From Streptomyces sp. NBC_01016 (GTDB lineage Bacteria > Actinomycetota > Actinomycetes > Streptomycetales > Streptomycetaceae), in assembly GCF_026341035.1 (NCBI RefSeq), contig NZ_JAPEOQ010000001.1, positions 4,340,001-4,404,000 on the forward strand: DNA of 64,000 bases, written 5' to 3'. Shown one piece after another: positions 1 to 8,667 of the stretch. Position numbers and translations under genes: made by a program. The notes beneath the pieces are model-generated. The model was not told where the DNA came from, ran no database searches, and saw only the letters and a program-made list of their open reading frames with translations. Numbering within the stretch: the stretch's first letter is position 1; the number at the start of each line of letters is the position of its first letter.

Positions 1-639
1 GTCGACGCAGCCCGCGACTCCGGCGTCGCCACCTTCGAGGTCGGCAAGGCCGTCGACCCGCTCACCTTCCACACCGGCGACGACGCCGGGGACGGCCAGC
101 CCGACCCGCACTTCTGGACCGACCCCGACCGCATGCGCAAGGCGGCGGGCCTCATCGCCGACCAGATCACCGAGCACGTCGACGGCGTCGACGACAGCGC
201 GGTGCGCGCCCAATTCGACCGCTACGACAAGAAGTTGGTGAACCTCAGCACCTGGATGGAGAAGTCCTTCGACCGCGTCCCCGAGAAGCGGCGCGCCATC
301 GTCACCAACCACCACGTCTTCGGTTACCTCGCCGACCGCTTCGATCTCCGTGTCGTCGGCGCCGTCGTCCCCAGCGGCACCACCCTCGCCTCGCCCAGCT
401 CCTCCGACCTGCGCTCCCTCACGCAGGCCATGGACGAGGCCGGCGTCCGCACGGTCTTCGCCGACTCCTCCCAACCCACGCGCCTCGCCGAGGTGTTGCG
501 CAAGGAGATGGGCGGCGGGGTCCAGGTCGTGAAGCTGTACTCCGAGTCCCTTACGGCCAAGGGCGAGGGCGCGGACACGTACCTGCGGATGATGCGCGCC
601 AATACGACGGCGATGACCAAGGGCCTGACGGCCCGCTGA
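1..639 (+). CDS. aztC: Zinc ABC transporter substrate-binding protein, 5'-truncated (AztC-like)
   Basis: The frame is open from the first base, so the N-terminus lies outside the window; 212 residues remain. The fragment carries the cluster A-I (ZnuA/AztC) signature DPHFWTDP at fragment residues 35-42 and a later ITNHHVFGYLADRF segment, whose histidines are metal ligands in this family. The product should be an exported solute-binding lipoprotein that passes Zn(II) to an ABC permease. The next gene, 34 bp downstream on the same strand, is an AztD-like metallochaperone, which favours the Azt zinc system over a manganese importer. The ATPase and permease genes are not in the window and probably lie upstream. 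Confidence 0.85.
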   Translation, partial: VDAARDSGVATFEVGKAVDPLTFHTGDDAGDGQPDPHFWTDPDRMRKAAGLIADQITEHVDGVDDSAVRAQFDRYDKKLVNLSTWMEKSFDRVPEKRRAIVTNHHVFGYLADRFDLRVVGAVVPSGTTLASPSSSDLRSLTQAMDEAGVRTVFADSSQPTRLAEVLRKEMGGGVQVVKLYSESLTAKGEGADTYLRMMRANTTAMTKGLTAR

Positions 640-673
640 CCCACGACTGTTCGACAGGGAAGGAAGAACACAA

Positions 674-1873
674 GTGAACACGACCCCGACAACCCGCAGG
701 AGAGCCCTCGGGGGAACGGCCTGCGCCCTCGCCTTCGCCACGGTGCTGACCGCCTGCGGGAGCGAGGACGACACCACCGCCTCGTCCAGGGCCAAGGGCG
801 CCACACCCGCCGCCGCGGTCAAGGATCCGCTGGTCGCCGGCTTCGACGGCGGCCTCTACATACTCGACGGCAAGAGCCTCAAGCTCAGCAGGACGATCGA
901 GCTGCCCGGCTTCAACCGCCTCAACCCCGCGGGCGACGAGGACCACGTCGTCGTCTCCACCGACAGCGGCTTCCGCGTCCTGGACGCCGCCGGTCAGCGC
1001 TTTACCGACATCACGTACAAGGGCTCCGAGCCGGGACACGTCGTCCGGCACGCGGGCAAGACGGTGCTCTTCACCGACGGCACCGGCGAGGTCGACGTCT
1101 TCGACCCCGCCGACCTGGGCAGCGGCACGAAGCCCAAGGGCCGCACCTACACCTCGGCCGAGGCCCACCACGGCGTGGCCATCGAGCTGGAGAACGGCGA
1201 ACTCCTCAGCACCCTGGGCGACAAGGAGACACGCACCGGCGTGCTCGTCCTCGACAAGGACAACAAGGAGATCGCACGCAACGAGAAGTGCCCCGGCGTG
1301 CACGGCGAGGCCGCGGCCAAGGGCGAGGCGATCGGCGTCGGCTGCGAGGACGGCATCCTCGTCTACAAGGACGGCGAGTTCACCAAGGTCGACGCACCCG
1401 ACGACTACGGCCGCATCGGCAACCAGGCCGGCAGCGACGCCTCCCCGGTCCTCCTCGGCGACTACAAGACCGACGCGGAGGCCGAGTTGGAACGCCCCAC
1501 CCGCGTCTCCCTCGTCGACACGGAGAAGAAGAAGCTCCGCCTGGTCGACCTGGGGACCAGCTACTCGTTCCGCTCGCTGGCCCGCGGGCCGGAGGGCGAG
1601 GCGCTGGTCCTGGGCACCGACGGGAAGATCCATGTCATCGACCCGGCAACCGGAAAGATCGAGAAGAAAATCGACGCCGTCGGCGAGTGGCGGGAACCCC
1701 TGGACTGGCAGCAACCCCGGCCCACACTGTTCGTCCGCGACCACACGGCGTACGTCTCCGACCCCGGCGAGAAGGCCCTGCACGCCATCGACCTGGACAC
1801 CGGCAAGAAGCTCACGTCCGTGAAGCTGCCGAAGAGCACCAATGAGCTGTCCGGCACGGTGGCCGGGCACTGA
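674..1873 (+). CDS. aztD: Zinc metallochaperone AztD-like lipoprotein
   Basis: 399 residues starting at GTG, with a GGGAAGG-type ribosome site just upstream. The N-terminus has twin arginines and a lipobox LTAC with Cys28, so the protein is probably exported and lipidated. The body is a run of short beta-propeller-like repeats. Histidine-rich patches (HVVRH around residues 122-126, AEAHHG around 163-167, GVHGE around 209-212) fit the Zn-binding role known for AztD, which loads zinc onto the substrate-binding protein AztC. The gene directly follows the aztC fragment and is closed by a strong hairpin at 1878-1915. The identity rests on repeat style, length and gene context, not on a database match. 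Confidence 0.75.
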   Translation: MNTTPTTRRRALGGTACALAFATVLTACGSEDDTTASSRAKGATPAAAVKDPLVAGFDGGLYILDGKSLKLSRTIELPGFNRLNPAGDEDHVVVSTDSGFRVLDAAGQRFTDITYKGSEPGHVVRHAGKTVLFTDGTGEVDVFDPADLGSGTKPKGRTYTSAEAHHGVAIELENGELLSTLGDKETRTGVLVLDKDNKEIARNEKCPGVHGEAAAKGEAIGVGCEDGILVYKDGEFTKVDAPDDYGRIGNQAGSDASPVLLGDYKTDAEAELERPTRVSLVDTEKKKLRLVDLGTSYSFRSLARGPEGEALVLGTDGKIHVIDPATGKIEKKIDAVGEWREPLDWQQPRPTLFVRDHTAYVSDPGEKALHAIDLDTGKKLTSVKLPKSTNELSGTVAGH

Positions 1874-1877
1874 CATG

Positions 1878-1915
1878 CGTACGCCCCCGTGGTCCACGAA
1901 CCACGGGGGCGTACG
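1878..1915. terminator. Bidirectional hairpin terminator between aztD and the OYE gene
   Basis: Perfect 16-bp stem (CGTACGCCCCCGTGGT pairing with ACCACGGGGGCGTACG) with a 6-nt loop. It lies 4 bp after the aztD stop and 9 bp from the stop of the convergent flavin oxidoreductase, so it can serve both transcripts. Confidence 0.85.
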
Positions 1916-1924
1916 GCCGTGCGC

Positions 1925-3007
1925 TCAGACGGACCGGTGGTACTGGTCCGGCACGTGGCTCTCGGAGCCCAGTTCGCGCGCCGCGTGGCGGGCGAAGGAC
2001 GGGTCGCGAAGGAGCTCGCGGCCGACGAGGACCGCGTCGGCCTCACCGTTGGCGAGGATCTTCTCGGCCTGCTCGGGCTCGGTGATGAGACCGACCGCGG
2101 CGGCCGGGACGCCGGCCTCGCTGCGTACGCGGGCCGCGAAGGGGACCTGGTAGCCGGGGCCGAGGGGGATGCGGACGCCCGCGGCGTTGCCGCCCGTCGA
2201 CACGTCGATCAGGTCCACGCCGTGGGCCTGCAACTCGGAGGCGAAACGGACCGTGTCGTCGGCGGACCAGCCCTCGCCCTCCTCCAGCCAGTCGGTCGCG
2301 GAGATACGGAAGAGCAGCGGCAGCTCCTCCGGCCACACCTCGCGGACCGCGTCCACGACCTCCAGGGCGAAACGGGTGCGGTTCTCGTAGGAGCCGCCGT
2401 ACTCGTCGGTGCGCTTGTTGGAGTGCGGGGAGAGGAATTCGCCGATGAGGTAGCCGTGCGCGCCGTGCAGCTCGATGACCTCGAAACCGGCCTCCAGAGT
2501 GCGGCGGGTGGCGTCGACGAACTGCTGGACGACCTCCTTGATGCCCTCGACCGACAGCTCGGCCGGGACCGGGTGCCTCTCGTCGAAGGGCACCGGGCTG
2601 GGCGCCACGGCCTCCCAGCCGTACGCGTCCGGGCCCACCGGCGCGCCGCCCTTCCAGGGCCGGTCGGTCGACGCCTTGCGGCCGGCGTGACCCAGCTGGA
2701 TTCCAGCCACAGTGTTCTGCGACTTCAGGAACGACGCGATCCGGCGGAAGGCCTCGACCTGGGTGTCGTTCCAGATGCCGAGGTCCTGCGGCGAGATGCG
2801 GCCCTCGGGGGAGACGGCCGTCGCCTCGACGATGATCAGGCCGGTGCCGCCCGCGGCGCGCGCCCCGTAGTGCTGGAAGTGCCAGTCGTTCGGAGCGCCG
2901 GTGAACGGGCCCTCGGGAGCCGCGCTGTACTGGCACATCGGCGGCATCCACACGCGGTTGGGGATGGTCACGGACCGCAGGGTGTAGGGCTCGAACAGTG
3001 CGCTCAC
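1925..3007 (-). CDS. NADH:flavin oxidoreductase, Old Yellow Enzyme family (YqjM-like)
   Basis: 360 residues from a GTG at 3007, preceded by GGAG at 7 nt; an in-frame ATG at 3019 is the alternative. The family pattern is clear: PNRVWMPPMCQYS near the N-terminus, with a Cys at the position of the redox-tuning YqjM cysteine; GHAGRKAS; and the long HGAHGYL...FLSPHSNKRTDEYGG FMN/substrate signature. These FMN enzymes reduce activated C=C bonds such as enones and maleimides, using NAD(P)H. The gene is divergent from an ArsR-type regulator, with two matching operator-like sites between them, so it is probably repressed until an electrophile or ligand arrives. Confidence 0.9.
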   Translation of the reverse strand: MSALFEPYTLRSVTIPNRVWMPPMCQYSAAPEGPFTGAPNDWHFQHYGARAAGGTGLIIVEATAVSPEGRISPQDLGIWNDTQVEAFRRIASFLKSQNTVAGIQLGHAGRKASTDRPWKGGAPVGPDAYGWEAVAPSPVPFDERHPVPAELSVEGIKEVVQQFVDATRRTLEAGFEVIELHGAHGYLIGEFLSPHSNKRTDEYGGSYENRTRFALEVVDAVREVWPEELPLLFRISATDWLEEGEGWSADDTVRFASELQAHGVDLIDVSTGGNAAGVRIPLGPGYQVPFAARVRSEAGVPAAAVGLITEPEQAEKILANGEADAVLVGRELLRDPSFARHAARELGSESHVPDQYHRSV

Positions 3008-3069
3008 GGCGGACTCCATTCGGTGTGGATCGCGGAATTGCCTCGCGGGTGGCGGCGAGGACCTCCCTA

Positions 3070-3121
3070 GTACGATAGCCACCGTAGTACGGCGGATGTC
3101 AAACTACGATGGTTCTCGTAC
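3070..3121. promoter_or_regulatory. Pair of operator-like sites between the OYE and ArsR genes
   Basis: Two 16-bp boxes of the form TACGAT-N6-CGTA begin at 3071 and 3105: TACGATAGCCACCGTA and TACGATGGTTCTCGTA. The ends of each box (TACG/CGTA) are palindromic, and the 34-bp offset is close to three helical turns. The position fits the operator for the neighbouring ArsR regulator, which would control both divergent genes. This is an inference from symmetry. Confidence 0.5.
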
Positions 3122-3206
3122 AATGGCCCTGAGGCGCCGCCCGCATCGCAGGCATCGAGCCATCCGCACCACTCCGGACCACACGGACCGCAAAGGGGAG
3201 TCGTCC

Positions 3207-3581
3207 ATGACGACCGCAGCACCGCACACCGGGACCGCCGCCGGCGGCCGCACGCTCGCGCACCCCGCCCGTACGGAGATCCGGCTCGAAGCGGTGCTGC
3301 ACGCGCTGTCCGACCCGATGCGCCTGGCCGTCGTCCGGGAGATGGCGGCCTCGGCGGAGGCCGAGCTGTCCTGTTCGGCCTTCGACCTGCCCGTCACCAA
3401 GTCGACCACCACGCACCACTTCCGCGTGCTGCGCGAGGCCGGCGTGATCGAGCAGGTCTACCGGGGGACCGCCAAGCTCAACGGCCTGCGCAGGGCCGAC
3501 CTAGACGCGCTCTTCCCCGGCCTTCTCGACGCCGTGCTCGACGCGGCTGCCCGGCAGGAGGACAGGCTCGGCGATAGCTGA
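3207..3581 (+). CDS. ArsR-family winged-helix transcriptional regulator
   Basis: 124 residues from ATG at 3207, with GGGGAG 6 nt upstream. The core RLEAVLHALSDPMRLAVVREM is the classic ArsR dimer/first-helix region, followed by the recognition segment VTKSTTTHHFRVLREAGVIEQ and a basic wing. No Cys-rich metal site is visible in the recognition helix, so a metal sensor is unlikely; regulation by a small electrophile or redox signal is more plausible next to an OYE. The 3' end overlaps the convergent permease gene by 81 bp. Confidence 0.85.
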   Translation: MTTAAPHTGTAAGGRTLAHPARTEIRLEAVLHALSDPMRLAVVREMAASAEAELSCSAFDLPVTKSTTTHHFRVLREAGVIEQVYRGTAKLNGLRRADLDALFPGLLDAVLDAAARQEDRLGDS

Positions 3582-4886
3582 CGGCGCCGAACCCGCCTTC
3601 TGCGGAAGGTGGTTGAAGAGCAGGTTGAGTGCGATAGCCGTCAGGCAGCCCGCGCTGATGCCGCTGTCCATCACCGTCTGGAACCAGTTGGGGAAGTGCT
3701 CGTAGATCGTCGGCACGCCCACCGGAAGCAGACCGACGGCGACCGAGACGGCCACCACGGTGAGATTGCTGTTGCCCTCGAAGTCCACCTTCGCCAGGGT
3801 CCTGAGGCCGCTCGCCGCGACCGTCCCGAACATCACCAGGCCCGCGCCGCCGAGCACGGGCGAGGGGATCGCGGCGACCACCGCGCCCAGCTTCGGCAGC
3901 AGCCCGAGCAGGATCAGGATGCCGCCGGAGACGGCGACCACCCAGCGGCTGCGCACCTTCGTCATGCCGACGAGGCCCACGTTCTGCGCGAACGCCGTGT
4001 ACGGGAAGGTGTTGAAGACGCCGCCGAGGACGGTCGAGAAGCCGTCGGCGCGCAGTCCGTCGCCGAGCGCGCGCCGGTCCACGGGGCGGCCCGTCATCTC
4101 GCCGACCGCGATGAAGTCACCTGTGGTCTCGGTCATCGTCACCAGAGCCACGATCAACATCGAAACGATCGCCGCCGCGTGGAACTCCGGGGCACCGAAG
4201 TGGAACGGCGTGCTGATCCCGAACCAGTGCGCTTCCCCGACGGCGGAGAAGTCCGTGAAGCCGGTGGGTATCGCCACCGCCGTGCCCACCACGATGCCGA
4301 CGAGCACCGCGACCCGGCTCAGGGCCGGCGGCGCGAACCGCTGCACGCCGAGCACGAGCACCAGGACGAGCGCCGCGAGCCCGATGTTCTTCGGGTCGCC
4401 GAAGTCCTTCGCCCCTGAGCCGCCCGCGGCCCACGTGCCCGCGGTCGGCAGCAGTGACAGGCCGATGATCAGGATCACCGTGCCGGTGACCAGCGGCGGG
4501 AAGAAGCGCAGCAGCCGCCCGAAGACCGGGGCGAGGAGCATCATGGCGAGGCCCGCGACGATCACCGCCCCGTAGATCGCCGGGAGGCCGCCGCCCGTCG
4601 TGCCGATCAGCACCATCGGCGACACGGCCGCGAACGTACAGCCCTGCACGATCGGCAGCCGGATGCCGAAGCGCCACACACCCACGCACTGGATGAGCGT
4701 CGCGATGCCGCACACCAGCAGGTCGGCGGTGATCAGATACGCGAGATCGGCGGGCGACAGCCTCATCGCGCCGCCCACGATCAGCGGCACGGCGACCGCG
4801 CCCGCGTACATGGCGAGAACGTGCTGCAGCCCGAACGCCGCCAACTGGCGCGCGGGCGGGACCTGGTCCACGGGGTGCGTTGTCAT
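3501..4886 (-). CDS. NCS2-family nucleobase:cation symporter (xanthine/uracil/urate permease)
   Basis: 461 residues with about 12-14 hydrophobic segments. Family marks are FGIRLPIVQGCTFAAVSP, ETTGDFIAVGEMTGRP and the QNVGLVGMTKVRSR signature typical of the nucleobase-ascorbate transporter family. The protein should import a purine or pyrimidine base with protons; the substrate cannot be read from sequence. There is no convincing ribosome site before the ATG at 4886, and a TACGTT box sits 7 nt upstream, so translation may be leaderless. The convergent overlap with the ArsR gene (81 bp) is unusually long. Confidence 0.88.
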   Translation of the reverse strand: MTTHPVDQVPPARQLAAFGLQHVLAMYAGAVAVPLIVGGAMRLSPADLAYLITADLLVCGIATLIQCVGVWRFGIRLPIVQGCTFAAVSPMVLIGTTGGGLPAIYGAVIVAGLAMMLLAPVFGRLLRFFPPLVTGTVILIIGLSLLPTAGTWAAGGSGAKDFGDPKNIGLAALVLVLVLGVQRFAPPALSRVAVLVGIVVGTAVAIPTGFTDFSAVGEAHWFGISTPFHFGAPEFHAAAIVSMLIVALVTMTETTGDFIAVGEMTGRPVDRRALGDGLRADGFSTVLGGVFNTFPYTAFAQNVGLVGMTKVRSRWVVAVSGGILILLGLLPKLGAVVAAIPSPVLGGAGLVMFGTVAASGLRTLAKVDFEGNSNLTVVAVSVAVGLLPVGVPTIYEHFPNWFQTVMDSGISAGCLTAIALNLLFNHLPQKAGSAPSAIAEPVLLPGSRVEHGVEKAGEERV

Positions 4887-4893
4887 GCACGAG

Positions 4894-4921
4894 AACGTAA
4901 TGAGCTTGAACGTTTTGTTGA
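4894..4921 (-). promoter_or_regulatory. Candidate promoter for the NCS2 permease (leaderless)
   Basis: On the minus strand a weak -35 TCAACA (4916-4921), a 16-bp spacer and -10 TACGTT (4894-4899) place the start site on the ATG at 4886. The inverted half-sites AACGT (4894-4898) and ACGTT (4910-4914) overlap the promoter and could be a repressor site. Confidence 0.35.
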
Positions 4922-4973
4922 TTTCCGTCGTGTTGCCGGTACGTGTCCTTACCCCAGAGCTGCGTTGAGTTGT

Positions 4974-6320
4974 CTACGAACCCCGCGCCGCGCCCAACAG
5001 GCCCTCCCAGTCGGGGATCTTCACCGAGCCCCGCCCGAGCCCCCGCCCCAATTCCGCCTCGGCCCGCTCGATCGCCCGCCACCCGTCCCACTGCACGGGC
5101 CGCACCCCGGCCGCGATCAGACCACTCAGCGGATCCCGCGTCGCACCCCCGCTGCGTACGAGGGCGGGGACATCGTCCAGGAGGGACGCTACGGTCTCCT
5201 TGGCGCAAGGGCGGTTGGTGCCGATCACGCCCGTCGGGCCGCGCTTGATCCACCCGGCGACGTACTCGCCCGGCGCCACCCGGGCGTCCCGCAGCACCCG
5301 CCCCGCCTCGTGCGGCACGGTGCCGCTGCCCTCGTCGAACGGCAGGCCCTCCATGGGCACTCCGCGATAGCCCACCGACCGCAGCACCAGTTCCGCGCCG
5401 ATTTCCTCGAACAGCCCCGTGCCGGTCGCGCCCCCGTGCCCGTCGGGCCGCGTCCGCTCGAAGCGGACCCCGGCCACCCGGCCGTCGTCGCCCGCCAGCA
5501 GCTCGGCGGGCCGTAGATAGAACCGCAGATGGATCCGTCGGCGCGCGCCCCGTGGTGGCTCGGCGGCCCAGCCGCGCAGCACCTCCACGTTGCGCCGCTG
5601 CGCGGCGGGCAGGGTGGACGGGTCGGCGTACAGCGGGTCGAGCGCCAACTCGCGCTCGTCGACGAGGACTTCGGTGTCCGGGAGGCCGCCCAGCTCGCGC
5701 AGCTCCTTCGTGGTGAAGCGGGCCTGCGAGGGGCCCCGCCGACCCACCATGTGCACATCCCGGACCTCGCTCGCGGCGAGGGTGTCGAGGGCTGCGCGCG
5801 GCATGTCGGTGGGCAGGAGCTCGGGGACGCCGCGGGCCAGCATCCGCGTCACGTCCACCGACACATTGCCCACGCCGATGGCGACGGCCGTGCGCACGCC
5901 CCGTACGAAGCCGCTTTCGATCGCATCCGGGTGGGCGCTGTACCAGGCCACGAAGTCGGTCGCCGACCAGCTGCCCGGCAGGTCCTCGCCCGGCACCCCG
6001 AGCCGCCGGTCGGCCGCCGCGCCCACGCAGTACACCACCGCGTCGTACAGCTCCAGAAGCTTGGCGGGCGGCAGCGCCGGGCCGATCTCCACCCCGCCGA
6101 GGAAGCGGACCCGCTCGTCCTCCAGGACCGCCCGCAGATTGTTCTGCAGCGACTTGATCTTCTCGTGGTCCGGGGCGACGCCGTAGCGCACCAGGCCGTA
6201 CGGGCAGGGAAGTCGGTCGAGCACGTCGACGCGGACGTCCGGGACGCGGCCCTGCCCCACGAGGCCCTGCGCGGTGTAGACCCCGCTCGGGCCCGAGCCG
6301 ACGACAGCGATGTGCGGCAC
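4974..6320 (-). CDS. FprA-like ferredoxin/adrenodoxin-type NADP+ reductase
   Basis: 448 residues. The N-terminus HIAVVGSGPSGVYTAQGL is the FAD Rossmann motif. PCPYGLVRYGVAPDHEKIKSLQ is diagnostic for the adrenodoxin reductase/FprA group, and IGVGNVSVDVTRML with VGRRGPSQARFTTKELREL forms the NADP domain. GWIKRGPTGVIGTNRPCAKETV closes the FAD site. The enzyme moves electrons between NADPH and ferredoxin, for example to cytochromes P450, in the cytosol. No ferredoxin or P450 gene is adjacent, so its partner is unknown. Confidence 0.92.
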   Translation of the reverse strand: MPHIAVVGSGPSGVYTAQGLVGQGRVPDVRVDVLDRLPCPYGLVRYGVAPDHEKIKSLQNNLRAVLEDERVRFLGGVEIGPALPPAKLLELYDAVVYCVGAAADRRLGVPGEDLPGSWSATDFVAWYSAHPDAIESGFVRGVRTAVAIGVGNVSVDVTRMLARGVPELLPTDMPRAALDTLAASEVRDVHMVGRRGPSQARFTTKELRELGGLPDTEVLVDERELALDPLYADPSTLPAAQRRNVEVLRGWAAEPPRGARRRIHLRFYLRPAELLAGDDGRVAGVRFERTRPDGHGGATGTGLFEEIGAELVLRSVGYRGVPMEGLPFDEGSGTVPHEAGRVLRDARVAPGEYVAGWIKRGPTGVIGTNRPCAKETVASLLDDVPALVRSGGATRDPLSGLIAAGVRPVQWDGWRAIERAEAELGRGLGRGSVKIPDWEGLLGAARGS

Positions 6321-6414
6321 GGGAGGCTCCCTCCGCCGGGGTGCTGATGTGTCTCAGCATGACACCGGGAGGCGCGGTGGGGGAGGGGGCGCGGCAGGGC
6401 TCAGGACATGGTGC

Positions 6415-7092
6415 TCAGGACATGTCGCGCATCCGGTCGATCTCGCTGGTCTGCTGCGCGATCACGTCGTCGGCCATCTCCTCCACCTGTACGTTGTTCC
6501 CGCCGCTCTTGACCTCCGTGGCCATCGTCACGGCGCCCTGGTGATGCGTGATCATCAGCTTCAGGAACAGCTCGTCGAAGGCCTGGCCCCGGGCGGCCCG
6601 CAACTTCTTCAGCTGGGACTCCGTCGCCATCCCCGGCATCGCGTCGTGCGCCTGGTGGCCCTTGGGCTCGGTGTCGCGGTCGTACTTGTGCAGCCAGCCG
6701 CGCATCGTCTCGATCTCCGGCCCCTGCGCGGCGGTGATCCGCTCGGCGAGCCCCTTGATCTTCGCCGACTTGGCCTGTTTCGCGGCCAGTCGGGTCATCT
6801 TCAGGGCCTGCTCGTGGTGCGGGATCATCATCTGCGCGTACGTGACGTCGGCGGAGTTCGGGGTGTCGTCCGACCCGCGCCGCTCGGCGTCCTTGGCCGA
6901 AAGGGTCTCGGCCACGTCGCCCGGCTTGCCCGGCGCGATGACCGAAGGCCCGGCGGACGCAGGGGAGTTGGCCTTGTCGGCGTCGCCCGAGCCCCCCGAG
7001 TCGCACGCGGTCAATGCCAGCGTCGACGCCGCCACCAGCGCGACGGCGGCAACTTTCATGACGATTGCGTTGCCAGCTATTGATCTGTGCAT
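6415..7092 (-). CDS. DUF305 lipoprotein
   Basis: 225 residues from ATG 7092; an internal ATG at 7059 would also keep the signal sequence. The N-terminus has a hydrophobic stretch and the lipobox LTAC, so it is an exported lipoprotein. The two halves of DUF305 are visible: YAQMMIPHHEQALKMTRLA and LKLMITHHQGAVTMA, each with paired histidines and a methionine, a pattern seen in metal-binding (often copper-linked) DUF305 proteins. It is divergent from the LVIVD-repeat gene, with 75 bp between starts. No strong ribosome site is present at either candidate start. Confidence 0.85.
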   Translation of the reverse strand: MHRSIAGNAIVMKVAAVALVAASTLALTACDSGGSGDADKANSPASAGPSVIAPGKPGDVAETLSAKDAERRGSDDTPNSADVTYAQMMIPHHEQALKMTRLAAKQAKSAKIKGLAERITAAQGPEIETMRGWLHKYDRDTEPKGHQAHDAMPGMATESQLKKLRAARGQAFDELFLKLMITHHQGAVTMATEVKSGGNNVQVEEMADDVIAQQTSEIDRMRDMS

Positions 7093-7167
7093 GAGGAAGA
7101 CGATACTCGGGGAGATCCGTGAATCGTTCACGTACGAGCGAAGTCACCGTCACCCAAGGAGACAACA

Positions 7168-8667
7168 GTGACCCTGTACTCCCCCCGAACACGGCGCAGA
7201 CGCCTGGGAGTTGCCACAGCGGCGGTCGGACTCCTCGCGGCACTGCTCGCCGCGGGACCCGTATCGGCGACGCCCGACCCGGGCGACAAGTCGTCGGCCC
7301 CCAAGAGCGTTTCGAAGAGCACCGAGGCCGAGGTCGAGAAGGCGATATCCGCCGGCGACATACCCGGCCAGGACGAGATCGTCCACTCGGACAACATCCA
7401 GCACGTCACGAACATCCCCAAGGAAGCGCTGCCCGGCACCAACTCGGACCTCGCCTTCCAGGGCAAGTACGCCTTCGCCGGGAACTACGACGGCTTCCGC
7501 GTCTTCGACATCAGCAACCCGAAGGCGCCGAAGACGGTCGCCCAGGTGCTGTGTCCGGGCTCCCAGAACGACATTTCCGTCTCCGGGAACCTGCTGTTCC
7601 TGTCCACGGACAGCTCCCGCAGCGACGACTCCTGCGCCTCCACCACCCAGCCGGCGACCGAGAAGTCGTCCTGGGAGGGCATGAAGGTCTTCGACATCAG
7701 CGACAAGGCGAACCCGAAGTACGTCTCCGCCGTCGAGACCGCGTGCGGTTCGCACACGCACACCCTGGTGCCGGAGAAGAAGAACGTCTACGTGTACGTC
7801 TCCTCGTACTCGCCGAGCGCGACGTTCCCGGACTGCAAGCCGCCGCACGACGGCATCTCCGTCATCAAGGTGCCCCGCAAGTCGCCGCAGAAGGCGGCCG
7901 TGGTGAACTTCCCGGTGCTCTTCCCCGGTGCCGGGGAGGACGGCGGCGGCAACCCCGGCGCGCCCACCAACCCGGGTGTCTCCAAGACCACCGGCTGCCA
8001 CGACATCACGGTGCTGCCCTCCAAGGACCTCGCGGCGGGCGCCTGCATGGGCGACGGCATCCTGTTCTCCATCGCCGACCCGGAGAACCCGAAGGTCATC
8101 GACCAGGTCCAGGACAACGTCAACTTCGCGTTCTGGCACTCGGCGACCTTCAACCAGAAGGCCAACAAGGTCGTCTTCACCGACGAGTTGGGCGGCGGTG
8201 GCGCGGCCACCTGCAACGAGGCCATCGGGCCCGACCGCGGCGCCGACGGCATCTACGACATCACCGGCAAGGGCGACAAGCGCAAGCTGGTCTTCAAGAG
8301 CTACTTCAAGATCCCGCGCCACCAGGCCGACACCGAGAACTGTGTCGCGCACAACGGCTCGCTGATCCCGGTCAAGGGCAAGGACCTCATGGTGCAGGCC
8401 TGGTACCAGGGCGGCGTCTCCGTCTGGGACTTCACGAACTCCGCGAAGCCCAAGGAGATCGGCTACTTCGAGCGCGGCCCGCTCACCACGGACGCGATGA
8501 CGACGGGCGGCTCGTGGTCGGCGTACTACTACAACGGCTACATCTACTCGAACGACATCGCGAAGGGCTTCGACGTCCTGAAGGTCAACGACGCCCGCAC
8601 CGACCCGGCGAAGAAGATCCGCCTGGGTGAGCTGAACGTCCAGACGCAGCCCGACTACTTCGGCTGA
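7168..8667 (+). CDS. Secreted LVIVD-repeat beta-propeller protein
   Basis: 499 residues from GTG 7168 with an AAGGAG site. A long signal peptide with RRRR at its start and an Ala-rich h-region ends near VSA-TP. The mature part has repeated FDISNPKAPK, FDISDKANPKY, SIADPENPKV and DFTNSAKPKEIG segments, each followed by a strand; this is the LVIVD repeat, which forms a surface beta-propeller. The function is unknown. The 3' end overlaps the convergent TetR gene by 13 bp. Pairing with a DUF305 lipoprotein suggests a shared role at the cell surface. Confidence 0.85.
   Translation: MTLYSPRTRRRRLGVATAAVGLLAALLAAGPVSATPDPGDKSSAPKSVSKSTEAEVEKAISAGDIPGQDEIVHSDNIQHVTNIPKEALPGTNSDLAFQGKYAFAGNYDGFRVFDISNPKAPKTVAQVLCPGSQNDISVSGNLLFLSTDSSRSDDSCASTTQPATEKSSWEGMKVFDISDKANPKYVSAVETACGSHTHTLVPEKKNVYVYVSSYSPSATFPDCKPPHDGISVIKVPRKSPQKAAVVNFPVLFPGAGEDGGGNPGAPTNPGVSKTTGCHDITVLPSKDLAAGACMGDGILFSIADPENPKVIDQVQDNVNFAFWHSATFNQKANKVVFTDELGGGGAATCNEAIGPDRGADGIYDITGKGDKRKLVFKSYFKIPRHQADTENCVAHNGSLIPVKGKDLMVQAWYQGGVSVWDFTNSAKPKEIGYFERGPLTTDAMTTGGSWSAYYYNGYIYSNDIAKGFDVLKVNDARTDPAKKIRLGELNVQTQPDYFG

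Noticed and set aside
551..1897. Long open frame on the minus strand opposite aztD
   Set aside because: It mirrors a well-supported gene in frame; its composition (Val/Gly/Ala/Arg-rich, no motifs) is the usual antisense shadow in G/C-rich DNA.
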